NCBI RefSeq assembly: GCF_040869045.1
Contig: NC_090324.1
Location: forward strand, 189,718,028 to 189,782,027
DNA: 64,000 nucleotides
Reading direction: 5' to 3'
Origin: Eurosta solidaginis
Lineage: Eukaryota > Arthropoda > Insecta > Diptera > Tephritidae
Shown here: piece after piece, positions 30,700 through 42,100 of the stretch
Position numbering within the stretch: position 1 is the stretch's first letter
Layout of the letters: the number at the start of each line of letters is the position of its first letter
Translations under genes and position numbers: made by a program
Notes under the pieces: generated by a model
The model's input: only the letters and a program-made list of their open reading frames with translations
Database searches by the model: none
What the model was told of the DNA's origin: nothing

Positions 30700-31473
30700 G
30701 TTTATAGTACGCAATCTTAGCTACCAAATATGGTCATGTTAACAAAATCAGTGATCGCATTCAAAACAAAATTCCTCGTGAGGTGGCGAAATATAAATCG
30801 ATCGACACAGTTACAGATGAAGATCAAATTGTGAATTATCCAACTGAATTTCTAAACTCTTTGGAACCACCTGGAATGCCTGCGCATATATTAACTTTGA
30901 AAATGGGCTCACCAATCATGCTTCTTCCGAATTTAGACCCACCAAAATTGTGCAATGGAACCAGACTTTCCGTTAAGAAATTAATGCCGAATGTAATCGA
31001 AGCAACAACCACCAGCGGTAAAAGCGAAGGTGAAGATGTGCTCATTCCACGGATCCCAATGATTCCTACAGTTTTGCTGTTCAATTTTAAGCTCTTACAG
31101 TTTCCTGTACGCCTTGCTTTTGCAATTACAATCAACAAAGCACAAGGACCATCGCTTACTGTTGCAGGATTAAATTTAGAGAGTCCGTGCTTTTCCCACG
31201 GCCAGCTACTATATGTTGCTTGCTCTAGAGTTGGAACGCCAAAAAATTTGTTTATCTTTGCAACGAACGAAAAAACCAAAAATATTGTGTACCCACATGC
31301 ATTACAATAAGATACAATAATAAAATGTTTTAAACGAAAATTTCACCAAATATGCGTAAAAAATTCAATTCAATTTACAGAACAATAAACTAAATTATCA
31401 ACAATCAAAACAGAAAAAATAAAGCAACATTAATTCGATCTCGGGCGATAAAACGTACGCCGGGTAAAGCTAG
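30700..31473 (+). mobile_element. Helitron fragment (helicase C-terminus and 3' end)
   Basis: The frame from about 30711 to 31310 encodes the C-terminal part of a PIF1-type helicase as in Helitron RepHel proteins. Visible stretches are KYKSIDTVTDED, MPAHILTLKMGSPIMLLPNL, PPKLCNGTRL, FPVRLAFAITINKAQGPSL and LYVACSRVGTPKNLFIFA. The last two correspond to helicase motifs V and VI. The Rep nuclease and the Walker motifs are missing (5'-truncated). After the stop, an AT-rich tail ends at GTAAAGCTAG followed by T (31473/31474), matching the CTRR-then-T end of Helitrons. Confidence 0.8.
30711..31310 (+). pseudogene. Helitron RepHel helicase, C-terminal fragment
   Basis: About 199 residues are open from 30711 (LATKYGHVNKISDRIQNKIP) to the TAA at 31308-31310, without internal stops. 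In Helitrons this domain unwinds DNA during rolling-circle transposition. With no nucleotide-binding motif and no HUH nuclease the fragment cannot act alone. A host PIF1 gene is less likely, because the sequence is closer to the Helitron type and a Helitron 3' end follows. Confidence 0.8.
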
Positions 31474-31552
31474 TATACATATGTATACTAGTTTATTTAA
31501 CTATAATTTTCTACTTATTAAATACACTGTTATGCGATTTTGGCTGAGATTT

Positions 31553-32179
31553 TGAAAAATCAAGAAACTTTAATTGTTAACCAGAAAAAAGTTTACGAAC
31601 GCCTACAAAAAGTTGAGAAAGCTTGCGACCAGGCAACGCTAATGGCACAGAACCAATCCATCCGCGAATGTAAGGTATAGGTAGCCAAATTGCTACGCTC
31701 GGTTGGTCGTCTGACAGGCGAACTTCAAGACGAACTGCAAATAGAGACTCCTGAAACATTGCCTTTGGTCAGTATTGATGTAGCTAAAGGTGTTGAAAAA
31801 ACCTGGAAAGGCAAGAATGCTTCGAATCAATAGTGAAATTAGGATACTTTTAAAAGATATTTTAATTTTTAAATATTTTTGCAGAAAGTTTACTTGGTCC
31901 AAATTAAAAGCAGCAGCGGAACAGTTGATGAGGTCTTCCGCAGGGTAATTACCGACGACCTAGCTTGTTTGTTTAACTTGGTTGGAAGGAAGGAGAAGAC
32001 AGCTTTGACGCAATTGAAACTATTCAACCGAGGTTTATACCGTAATAGAGGTTTAGCTGTTATTTATTGCAACTACTTCTATTAACTTGTTTCTCCTCCT
32101 TCTAGAGGTTTTCGCGGCTGAAGGTCGAAATAAGTTCGAAAAGACGTTGAGAAAAAGCATCGAATTAAATCACCGATAA
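31553..32179 (+). pseudogene. DUF4806-like gene relic, three exons (copy 2)
   Basis: Exon a (about 31553-31830) encodes a coiled-coil-like stretch (NQKKVYERLQKVEKACDQAT) and PETLPLVSIDVAKGVEKTW, with an internal TAG at 31678-31680. Exon b (31885-32041), after TTTTTGCAG, encodes GTVDEVFRRVITDDLACLFN and GRKEKTALTQLKLF. Exon c (32106-32179), after CTTCTAG, encodes FAAEGRNKFEKTLRKSIE and ends in TAA. Exons b and c join in frame across GTAATA...TAG. The layout resembles DUF4806 but the sequence differs clearly from copy 1, so it is a distant paralogue. No donor fitting the first intron is evident. Confidence 0.5.
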
Positions 32180-32920
32180 TGACTTATCAAAAGCAGTTTT
32201 TACTTTCGAAAACGTAAAATTTTGGTATATACCCAAAAATATTAGATTGCTACTGCCACTGTTTGTTTTGTTGCTGCTGCTGTTGGCTTTGTTGATGATG
32301 GTGTATGTTTTGTTGCTGCTGCCGACGGTTCTGTTGCTGCATTGATTTTGTTGCGAATCTTATTGCGTTGAAGTTAATCAAAAATAATTCCACCCGTCAA
32401 AACTTGTTTCAACTGTTATAAAATACCCATATAATGCCTCGAAGTATACCAAAAGCACATACATATACTAACATTACACTTATTTTGTATAAAATTATCT
32501 TAAGAATATTGAATTTTAATCGAGTTTGAATAATACCTATATCTTTGCATATGTACCTCATACCTATAAATACGCACCAAATAAGTTACGTATATACAAA
32601 TATGCAAACTGAATTATTTATACATCGATATATGTATAGTCATTATATTTAGTACTCATTTTATACTCATGGATTGTCACTCATAAAATTGTGCGCAGTA
32701 TAACACTTGCGTATACTTCACCTCTCTGGCACCCCAACAATGGGTTGACAGATGTGAGTATGTATGTATCTACCTTTTCTTGTTGAAATTTTAATATTCA
32801 TTCGAATTTTCTCATCCCGGTTGAGACTCTTTTTTCTCGTGTTAAGCTTTTATATACAGAAATTGAAAAAAAAAAATACAATTTATCTAATTACATCAAA
32901 TTTTTATGAACAATTATAAC
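32180..32920. other. AT-rich intergenic sequence with short simple repeats
   Basis: It contains imperfect TTTGTTGCTGCTG repeats (about 32245-32350) and AT-rich sequence with no recognisable gene or repeat family. It ends at the 5'-truncation point of the LINE that follows. Confidence 0.45.
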
Positions 32921-33744
32921 ACACATTCGAGCGCTGCCCCCGTCATGATATAAAAGTCGTGCTTGGCGACTTTAACGCCAGGGTGGGCAAAGGAGGTGTT
33001 TTTGTCCCTGCAGTCGGAAAGTTCAGTCTACACAATGAAACTTCTCCTAACGGACTGAGGCTGATTGACTTTGCCGGTGCTCGAAACATGGTCATATCCA
33101 GCACTAGGTTCATGCATAAAAAGATACATCAAGCTACATGGCTGTCTCCTGATCGAAATACTCGCAATCAGATCGATGACGTTGTGATAGACGGACGGCA
33201 TGCCTCCAGTGTTTTAGATGTGCGCACGATCCGAGGACATAACATCGACTCGCACCATTATCTCGTTGCAGCCAAAATACGCACCCGCCTCAACGCGGCT
33301 AAAACCAAGGAACAAAAAACACAAGGAAAGCTAGACGTCGAAAAGCTTCAATCACAACAGACTGCCAATGATTTCGCAACTCGACTCTCACACCTGCTCT
33401 CTGAGAGCACAACTCATCCTGAAGGAATACAGGAGCAGTGGGAGCATATGTCCAAAGCACTTCGTACTGCCGCCGAGGAAAAAATTGGTTACCGGCGGCC
33501 ACGAAAAAACAACTGGTATGATGAAGAATGCCGCGTTGCAACCGAAAGAAAAGACGTTGCCTACAGGGCTACGTTAAAAGCGAGCGTGACAAGAGGAGCG
33601 TGTGAACGCTATCGTGAGTTGAAAAGGGAAGCGAGACGCCTTTTCAGGAAGAAAAAGGCAGAACAAGAAAGGCGTGAGTGCGAGGAGCTTGAGCTGCTAG
33701 CCACCAGGAATAACGCCCGAAAATTCTACCAAAAAATACGGTGA
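32921..33744 (+). pseudogene. LINE-D endonuclease domain (C-terminal part) and linker
   Basis: Encodes VVLGDFNARVG, NGLRLIDFAGARNMVISSTR, then NQIDDVVIDGRH and IDSHHYLVAAKIRTRL. The final block is SDHYLV in related elements, so the Asp before the catalytic His is His here. The preceding His of IDHV is Asp. A long charged linker (ERYRELKREARRLFRKK) follows, to a TGA at 33742-33744. The N-terminal half of the nuclease is missing. Confidence 0.78.
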
Positions 33745-33944
33745 CAGGCGAAAGGATTTAAGACCGGGGCAAACTCCTGTAGGAATGAAAACGGCGACCT
33801 TGTAACTGATGTCCAGAGAGTGCTTAGATTATGGAGGGAATACTTCTCTGCTTTCCTAAATGGAGACAGCAATTCACCGCGCAGAGATGAAGAACCCAAT
33901 CCCGCAATCGATGATGATGGAATATATGTCCCCCGCCCGATTTT

Positions 33945-35464
33945 GACGAAGTTGGAATAGTAACAACCAGATTGAAAAACAACAAGGCCGTGGGCGCTGA
34001 TGGATTGCCTGCGGAGCTATTCAACTACGGCGGCGAGGAGTTGGTAAGGCAAATGCAGCAGCTTCTTAGCAAAATATGGGCGGACGAGTGCATGCCCGAC
34101 GGTTGGAATCTAAGTGTTCTTTGCACAGTCCACAAGAAGGGGGATACTGCAAAATGCACCAACTATCGTGGAATCAGCCTTCTCAATATCGCATATAAGG
34201 TCCTTTCAAGTGTATTGTGCGAAAGATTGAAGCCCACCGTGAACCGGCTGATTGGACCTTATCAGTACGGCTTCAGACCAGGTAAATCTACCAACGACCA
34301 GCTTTCCACAATGCGCCAAATCTTGGAAAAAACCCGTGAAAAGAGAATCGACACACATCACCTCTTCGTCGACTTTAAAGCCGCCTTCGACAGTACGACA
34401 AGGAGCTGCCTATATGACGCTATGTCCGAATTTGGTTTCCCCGCAAAACCTATACGGCTGTGCAAAATGACGTTGAGTAACACCATCAGCTCAGTCAGAA
34501 TTGGGAAGGACCTCTCCGAGCCGTTGGAAAGTAAACGCGGTTTCAGACAGGGTGACCCCCTATCGTGCGATTTCTTTAATTTGATGCTGGAGAAAATTAT
34601 ACTATCTGCAGAACTTACCCGCACTGGAACAATATACTATAAAAGCGTGCAATTACTGGCATATGCTTTTGACATTGATATCATCGGCCTAAACACCCGC
34701 GCTCTTAGTTCTGCTTACTCCAAACTGGAAAAAGAAGCGGTAAAGATGTGTTTGATGGTGAATGAGGACGAAACGAAGTACCTGCTGTCATCCAGCAAAG
34801 AGTCAGCGCATACGCGCCTTGGCAACCACGCTACTATTTGCAGCCATAACTTCGAAATAGTAAAAGACTTCGTTTATTTGGGAACCAGCATCAACACTAG
34901 CAACAACATCAGCACTGAAATCCAGCGAAGAATCAGTCTTGCCAATAAATGCTACTTTGGACTAGGTAGGCAATTGAAAAGTAAAGTCCTCTCTCGGCGA
35001 ACGAAAATTATACTCTACAAGTCACTTATGGTACCCGCCCTGCTATATGGGGCAGAAGCATGGACCATGACAACAGCAGATGAAGCGGCTTTGGGAGTGT
35101 TCGAGAGAAAAGTTCTTCGAAAGATTTATGGACCTCTACACGTTGGCGATGGCGAGTACCGAAGAAGATTTAATGATGAGCTGTACGAGCTATACGCAGA
35201 CATCAGCATAGTCCAGCGAATTAAAACGCAGCGGCTGCGCTGGCTAGGCCATGTTATGCGAATGAATGATGATGCTCCGGCCAAGAAAGTGTTTCTATCG
35301 GAACCCGCCTATTGAAGCAGAGGTAGAGGGCGGCCCCACTCCGTTGGAAGGACCAGGTGGAAAACGATTTAAACTCCCTTGGTGTGACCAATTGGCGCCG
35401 GTTGGCGGAGCGAAGGAGCGACTGGCGCGCCTTGTTGGACGGCCATAACCATTTAGACGGCTAA
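33945..35464 (+). pseudogene. LINE-D reverse transcriptase and C-terminal domain
   Basis: The open frame 33972-35315 carries RT blocks KNNKAVGADGLPAELF, YRGISLLNIAYKVLSS, YGFRPGKSTNDQ, LFVDFKAAFDS, GFRQGDPLSCDFFNLMLE and the catalytic box LLAYAFDIDIIG, where the family has Asp-Asp: one Asp is replaced by Phe. A C-terminal RLRWLGHVMRMNDD motif follows. After a stop at 35315 the tail resumes in another frame (NWRRLAERRSDWRALL) to a stop at 35462-35464. A frameshift near 33945 separates it from the endonuclease. Confidence 0.82.
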
Positions 35465-35631
35465 GCGCCAATTAAGTAAGTAAAGAGGGGAGTTAATATT
35501 TGTGGAAATGTTATTCACTATTTATTTATAGTTTGATTTCAAAATATTTCAAATTCACAAACGATTGAGCAATTTGAAGATTTTTGTAAAAAGGTATAGA
35601 AAATATATAAAATATTGTATTAAGTAAGTTT

Positions 35632-35822
35632 TGTGTTTCGCGACTTTATTTAATGCTTAAAGCAAACACCGACGGCTTTCGACAGACTTCTACGACTGAC
35701 TCCGCTGGACCAACTGATACTTCAAACGACTGGATCAAATTCAATAAACATCAGGATCAATTGAGAGAGTAATTGAAATTGGAAATAGTATGCCCATGTT
35801 CCAACTGGAACGTAAAGTCACA
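35632..35822 (-). repeat. Possible gypsy-2 3' LTR
   Basis: On the minus strand, downstream of the gypsy-2 pol stop, 191 bp begin TGTGACTTTACG and end CGCGAAACACA. This has TG...CA ends and a polyadenylation-like AATAAA near the end. No second copy is in the window and no clear polypurine tract precedes it, so the limits are tentative. Confidence 0.3.
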
Positions 35823-35865
35823 CTGGTTGTTGTTGGCAACTGTTATTAGACGGTGACCATTGTTT

Positions 35866-36450
35866 ACCTTCGGCCATCCTGTTCATCTTCATCTGACCCA
35901 GATGACGCCAAATCTTCGGAGTTGCAAACGTAACGCCATAATTTCATGTTGTCCGCTGATGTTGATATTTCAAATGGACCTTCACAATTTCCAGCTTTTT
36001 TTACATCGTTTCGTTTTACCTTTGTGACAACGTAGGGTCCAAGGAATTCGCTGGCAAGCTTTTTTCCAGCAACAAATTGCGTACGTTTGATTGCTGAAAT
36101 ATCGTTTACTTTTAAGTAGATGCTTTTTTTGTTGCTTGCTATAGTTATTCTTATTTTGCTCCTGGGCTTTAAAAATTTGCTGCTTCACGTCACTACGAAG
36201 TGTTTGGCGTTCTTGGTCAAACGTCTCTACAAGCTCGCTTCGTAGCATATCAAGCATACCGTTACTAATGCCCGCTGTCATCTTAACTACAAACATGATT
36301 TGGAACGGTGAACGCTTTGTCGTCTTGTGCACATGAGAATTAAAGGCTCTTTATACCAGCCCGACATATTTGTACGATTTTGCTGGCTCATCAGTGGATA
36401 ACTTGGATAACACTTGCAGCACGGATCGGTTGACGCGCTCAACCTGTCCA
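35866..36450 (-). pseudogene. gypsy-2 integrase, C-terminal half
   Basis: Encodes the end of the DDE core (GQVERVNRS) and the C-terminal integrase segment: TKRSPFQIMFVVKMTAG, RQTLRSDVKQQIFKAQEQNK, then after a frame change an acidic tail NMKLWRYVCNSEDLASSGSD to TAA. The first two catalytic Asp residues lie at 61.0-61.3 kb. It is split from its N-terminal half by 24.5 kb of inserted DNA. Confidence 0.8.
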
Positions 36451-37870
36451 TTATATTTATTTATATTTACATTTATATTTATATTTATTTATTTAATCAA
36501 CAAACGAGGTGCTTATAGACTGTTAATATACAAAACTTCAAGTTTACATAGCTTATATAAAAAGTATAGTTAACTTTATGACAAGTATTTGATTATCAGG
36601 TTCTTAAATGTAAATTTACTACAACTAAAATCAAACACCAAGGAATAGGAATAAACATTAAATTGAGAAAGTGTCTTCTAAGGGGACCATTCATTGCATA
36701 AACCGTTCTAGCAACACCCATATAAAACAAATCGTTACAACGAAGAATACGACAGGGTACATTAAAACGAATTTTCGTGAGGAGGTAAGAACAGTCAATT
36801 TAGCCCGAAACGATATCAAAGACAACACACATTGACAACAGAGTTCGCCTGGAGACTAATGACATAAGATTTATCAATAAACAGCGAGAGTGATATGATG
36901 GTACAGGGTCTACAAAGTTCATCGACTGCAATGCAAAGCGCAAAAAAGCTCTCTGAACAGACCCCAACCTCTTGATATAAACTGCATGAAAAGGTCTCCA
37001 AACAAATACCGCATACTCCAACCTCGATCTAACTAAAGATGTGTACAATAGTTTGAGAGTATGAGGATCTGAAAATGATGAGCAGTTACGGCGGATAAAA
37101 GCCAACATCGCGTACGCTTTAGAAACTATATAGCTTATATGAGTAAAAGTCAGCTTGGTATCAAAATGCACACCCAAATATTTAACTTCAGTTGACTTTT
37201 TTAATTGAACGTCTGAGATACTATACGATGTAGGAACTAAACCAGAACCTTTAGCATAAGTGGTAAAATGACACTTACCAATATTTAAGAGTAGAAGATT
37301 ACGGACACACCAATGGTATAAGTTTCTAAGCTCATTTTTTAAGATTAAAGAATCATCCAATCACTTGATTTCATGGTAAACTTTTAAGTCATCAGCATAA
37401 AGAAGAAACTTACACCTTGAAAAGCAAGATAATATGTCGTTAATAAATATGACAAATAATAGCGGACCCAAAACGTTGCCCTGGGGGACACCGGAAGTTG
37501 GGGCGAATGGAAAAGATGACACATTATCTAGAAGAACGACAAAACTCCTGTTCTCTAAGTAAGAAGAGATCCACTTCAGAAACTCAGAGTGAAAGCCCAA
37601 GCATTCAAGTTTTGCCAGTAGTATTCTATGCGATACCCTATCGAAAGCCTTAGAGAAATCAGTATAGACCGCGTCGATTTGGTAGCCCTTTTGAAAGGAA
37701 TGCAAATAGTCTTCCGTAAAAACAGCCAGATTAGTTATGGTAGACCTACCCTCAACGAAACCGTGCTGCTGAGGACATAGTAGATGTTTCACGGAGAAGT
37801 AAATTTTATTCTTAACTATGCATTCAAATAGCATTGAAACAGTGGTAAGTTTGGTTATCGGCCTATAATT
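36451..37870 (-). mobile_element. LINE-C, 3' part (CR1/jockey-like)
   Basis: Minus-strand LINE whose low-coordinate end is an AT-rich tail of TTTATATT-type repeats (36451-36495) lying directly against gypsy-2 integrase. It contains the RT from the YRPIT motif onwards and a 3' untranslated region. The 5' remainder is at 60687-60967, separated by the satellite-bearing element. A three-base CCA occurs at both gypsy-2 junctions (36448-36450 and 60968-60970), compatible with a short target duplication. Confidence 0.8.
36800..37870 (-). pseudogene. LINE-C reverse transcriptase, main part
   Basis: RT blocks on the minus strand: NYRPITKLTTVSMLFECIV, QQHGFVEGRSTITNLAVF, YTDFSKAFDRVSHRILLAKL, SGVPQGNVLGPLLFVIFIND and the catalytic box FLLYADDLKVY, which is intact. 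After a TGA at about 37361 come KYLGVHFDTKLTFTHI and LLYTSLVRSRLEYAVFVW. The pattern is that of CR1/jockey-group RTs. Apart from that stop and the 22.8-kb insertion within the YRPIT motif region, the frame is good, so this LINE was probably young when it was hit. Confidence 0.85.
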
Positions 37871-39194
37871 ATGCTCAGTTGAGCAGAGCTCACAGAGTAT
37901 ATTAACTATGATTGCATAACGGTTGGTTGTACATGTATAAAGGAATCGAGATAGATATAGACTTCCATATATCAAAATCATCAGTATCGAAAAAAAATTC
38001 GATTGAGCCATGTCCGTCCGTCCGTCCGTCTGTCCGTTAACACGAAAACTTGAGTAAATTTTGAGTTATCTTGATGAAATTTGGTATGTAGGTTCCTGGG
38101 CACTCATCTCAGATCGCTATTTAAAATGAACGATATCGGACAATAACCACGCCCACTTTTTCGATATCGAAAATTTCGAAAAATCGGAAAAGTGCGATAA
38201 TTCATTACCAAATACGCATTAAGCGATGAAACTTGGTAGGTGAGTTGAGCTTATGACGCAGAATAGAAAACTAGTAAAATTTTGGACAATGGGCGTGGCA
38301 CCTCCCACTTTTAAATGAAGGTAATTTAGAAGTTTTGCAAGCTGTAATTTGGCAATCGTTGAAGATATCATGATGAAATTTGGCAGGAACGTTACTCTTA
38401 TTACTTTATGTCTGCTTGATAAAAATTAGCAAAATCGGAGAACGACCACGCCCACTATTTAAAAAATTTTTTTTTAAATTCAAATTTTAAAAGAAAAGTT
38501 AATATCTTTACAGCATATAAGTAAATTATGCCAACATTCAACTCCAGTAATGATATGGTGCAACAAAATACAAAAATAAAAGAAAATTTCAAAATGGGCG
38601 TGGCTCCGCCCTTTTTCATTTAATTTGTCTAGGATGCTTTTAATGCCATAAGTAGAACAAAAATTAACCAATCCTTGTGAAATTTGGTAGAGGCTTAGCC
38701 CCTAGGACGATAACTGTTTTCTGTGAAAAACGGCGAAATCGGTTGAAGCCACGCCCAGTTTTTATACACAGTCGACCGTCTGTCCTTCCGCTCGGCCTTT
38801 AACACGATAAATTGAGCAAAAATCGATATATCTTTACTAAACTCAGTTCACGTACTTATCTGAACTCACTTTGTATTGGTGTAAAAAATGGCCGAAATCC
38901 GACTATGACCACGCCCACTTTTTCGATATCGAAAATTACGAAAAATGAGAAAAATGCAATAATTATATACCAAATACGAAAAAAGGAATGAAACATGGTA
39001 ATTGTATTGGTCTATTGACGCAAAATATAACTTTAGAAAAAAACTTGGTAAAATGGGTGTGACACCTACCATATTAAGTAGAAGAAAATGAAAAAGTTTT
39101 GCAGGGCGAAATCAAAAGCCCTTGGAATCTTGGAAGGAATACTGTACGTGGTATTACATATATAAATAAATTAGCGGTACCCGACAGATGATGT
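37871..39194. repeat. Left domain of the satellite-bearing element
   Basis: Contains a run of short degenerate motifs: several copies of CCACGCCCACTTTTTCGATATCG and GATGAAATTTGGTA-like blocks spaced some 150-250 bp apart, and a GTCCGTCCGTCCGTCTGTCC block at 38013-38035. The first 670 bp match 29940-30617 inverted. It reads like an older, more diverged set of repeats next to the homogeneous array. No ORF is supported. Confidence 0.65.
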
Positions 39195-42100
39195 TCTGGA
39201 TCACCCTGGTCCACATTTTGGTAGATACCTCGAAAACGATTTCACATATACAGCTAAGGGCCACTCCATTTTAAAACCCTCATTAATACCTTTAATTTGA
39301 TACCCATATCGTACAAACACATTCTAGAGTCACCCCTGGTCCACGTTTATGGCGATATCTCGAAAAGGCGTCCACATATAGAACTAAGGCCCACTCCTTT
39401 TTAAAATACTTATTAACACCTTTCATTTGACACCCATATCGTACAAACAAATTCTAGAGTCACCCCTGGTCCACCTTCATGTCGATATCTCGAAAAGGCG
39501 TCCACCTATAGAACTAAGGCCCACGCCTTTTTAAAATACCCATTAACACCTTTCAATTGATACCTATATCGTACAAAAAAATTCTAGAGTCACCCCTGGT
39601 CCACCTTTATGGCGATATCTCGAAAAGGCATCCACCTGTAGAACTAAGGCCCACTCCCTTTTAAAATACTCATTAACACCTTTCATTTGACACCCATATC
39701 GTACAAACAAATTCTAGAGTCACCCTTGGTCCACCTTTATGTCGATATCTCGAAAAGGCGTCCACCTATAGAACTAACGCCCAAGCCCTTTTAAAATACT
39801 CATTAACACCTTTCATTTGATACCCATATCGTACACAAAAATTCTAGAGTCACCCCTGGCCCACCTTTATGGCGATATCTCGAAAGGGCATCCACCTATA
39901 GAACTAAGGCCCACTCCCTTTTAAAATACTCATTAACACCTTTCATTTGATACCCATATCGTACAAACAAATTCTAGAGTCACCCCTGGTCTACTTTTAT
40001 GGAGATATATCGAAAAGGCGTCCACCTATAGAACTAAGACCCACGCCCTTTTAAAATACTCAGTAACACCTTTCATTTGATACCCATATCGTACAAACAA
40101 ATTCTAGTGTCACCCCTGGTCCACCTTTATGGCGATATCTCGAAAAGGCGTCCACCTATAGAACTAAGGCCCACGCCCTTTTAAAATACTCATTAGCAAC
40201 TTTCATTTGATACCCATATTGTACAAACGCATTCTAGAGTCACCCCTGGTCTACTTTTATGGAGATATCTCGAAAAGGCGTCCACCTATAGAACTAAGAC
40301 CCACGCCCTTTTAAAATACTCAGTAACACCTTTCATTTGATACCCATATCGTACAAACAAATTCTAGTGTCACCCCTGGTCCACCTTTATGGCGATATCT
40401 CGAAAAGGCGTCCACCTATAGAACTAAGGCCCACGCCCTTTTAAAATACTCATTAGCAACTTTCATTTGATACCCATATTGTACAAACGCATTCTAGAGT
40501 CACCCCTGGTCCACGTTTATGGCGATATCCCGAAAAGGCGTCCACCCATAGAACAAAGGCCCACTCCCTTTTAAAACACTTATTACACTTTTCGTTTGAC
40601 ACCCATATTGTACAAACGCATTCTAGAGTCAACCCAGGTCCACTTTTATAACGATATTCCGAAATGCGTCCACCTATAGAACTTAGGCCCACTCCCTTTT
40701 AAAATACTCATTAACACCTTTCATTTGATACCCATATAGTACAAACAAATTCTAGAGTCACCCCTGGTCCACGTTTATGGCGATATATCGAAAAGGCGTC
40801 CACATATAGAACTAAGGCCCACGCCCTCTTAAAATACACATTAACACCTTTCATTTGATACTCATATCCTACAAACAAATTCTAGAGTCACCCCTGGTCC
40901 ATCTTTATGGAGATATCTCGAAAAGGCGTACGTCTATAGAACTTAGGCCCACGCTCTTTTAAAATACTCATTAATACCTTTTATTTGATACCCATATCGT
41001 ACAAAATAAATTCTAGAGTCACCCCTGGTCCACCTTTATGGCGATATCTCGAAAAGACGTCCACCTATAGAACTTAGACCCACTCCCTCTTAAAATTATC
41101 ATTGACACATTTAATTTGATACCCATATCGTACAAACAAATTCTAGAGTCACCCCTGGTCCACCTTCATGTCGATATCTCGAAAAGGCGTCCACCTATAG
41201 AACTAAGGCCCACGCCTTTTTAAAATACTCATTAACACCTTTCATTTGATACCCATATCGTACAAAAAAATTCTAGAGTCACCCCTGGTCCACCTTTATG
41301 GCGATATCTCGAAAAGGCATCCACCTATAGAACTAAGGCCCACTCCCCTTTTAAAATACTCATTAACACCTTTCATTTGATACCCATATCGTATAAACAA
41401 ATTCTAGAGTCACCCCTGGTCCACCTTTATGTCGATATCTCGAAAAGGCGTCCACCTATAGAACTAAGGCCCACGCCCTTTTAAGATACTCATTAACACC
41501 TTTCATTTGATACCCATATCGTACAAACAAATTCTAGAGTCACCCCTGGTCCACCTTTATGGCGATATCTCGAAAAGGCGTCCACCTATAGAACTAAGGC
41601 CCACACCCTTTTAAAATACTCATTAATACCTTTCATTTGATACCCATAACGTACACAAAAATTCTAGAGTCACCCCTGGCCCACCTTTATGGCGATATCT
41701 CGAAAGGGCATCCACCTATAGAACTAAGGCCCACTGCCTTTTAAAATACCCATTAACACCTTTCATTTGATACCCATATCGTATAAACAAATTCTAGAGT
41801 CACCCCTGGTCCACCTTTATGTCGATATCTCGAAAAGGCGTCCACCTATAGAACTAAGGCCCACGCCCTTTTAAAATACTCATTAACACCTTTCATTTGA
41901 TACCCATATCGTACAAACAAATTCTAGAGTCACCCCTGGTCCACCTTTATGCCGATATCTCGAAAAGGCGTCCACCTATAGAACTAAGGCCCACACCCTT
42001 TTAAAATACTCATTAATACCTTTCATTTGATACCCATAACGTACACAAAAATTCTAGAGTCACCCCTGGCCCACCTTTATGGCGATATCTCGAAAGGGCA

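Larger units (their letters stand above)
32921..35500 (+). mobile_element. LINE-D, 5'-truncated non-LTR element with endonuclease and RT
   Basis: Plus-strand non-LTR element starting inside the endonuclease (RHDIKVVLGDFNARVG) and ending near AATTAAGTAAGTAA at about 35500. The type, with an endonuclease resembling proteins annotated craniofacial development protein 2-like and an RT containing GFRPGKSTNDQL, is common in insect genomes. I would place it near RTE, with low certainty. Multiple frameshifts and active-site changes mark it as inactive. Confidence 0.82.
35632..36450 (-). mobile_element. gypsy-2, 3' part (integrase C-terminus to 3' end)
   Basis: The minus strand continues gypsy-2 after the nested insertion. 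It begins GQVERVNRSVLQVL (catalytic-Glu region of integrase, Glu codon 36438-36440), then HKTTKRSPFQIMF and a C-terminal tail ending DEDEQDGRR near 35866. The upstream integrase half ends at 60968. A stop near 36350 and a frameshift near 36100 show decay. Confidence 0.82.
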
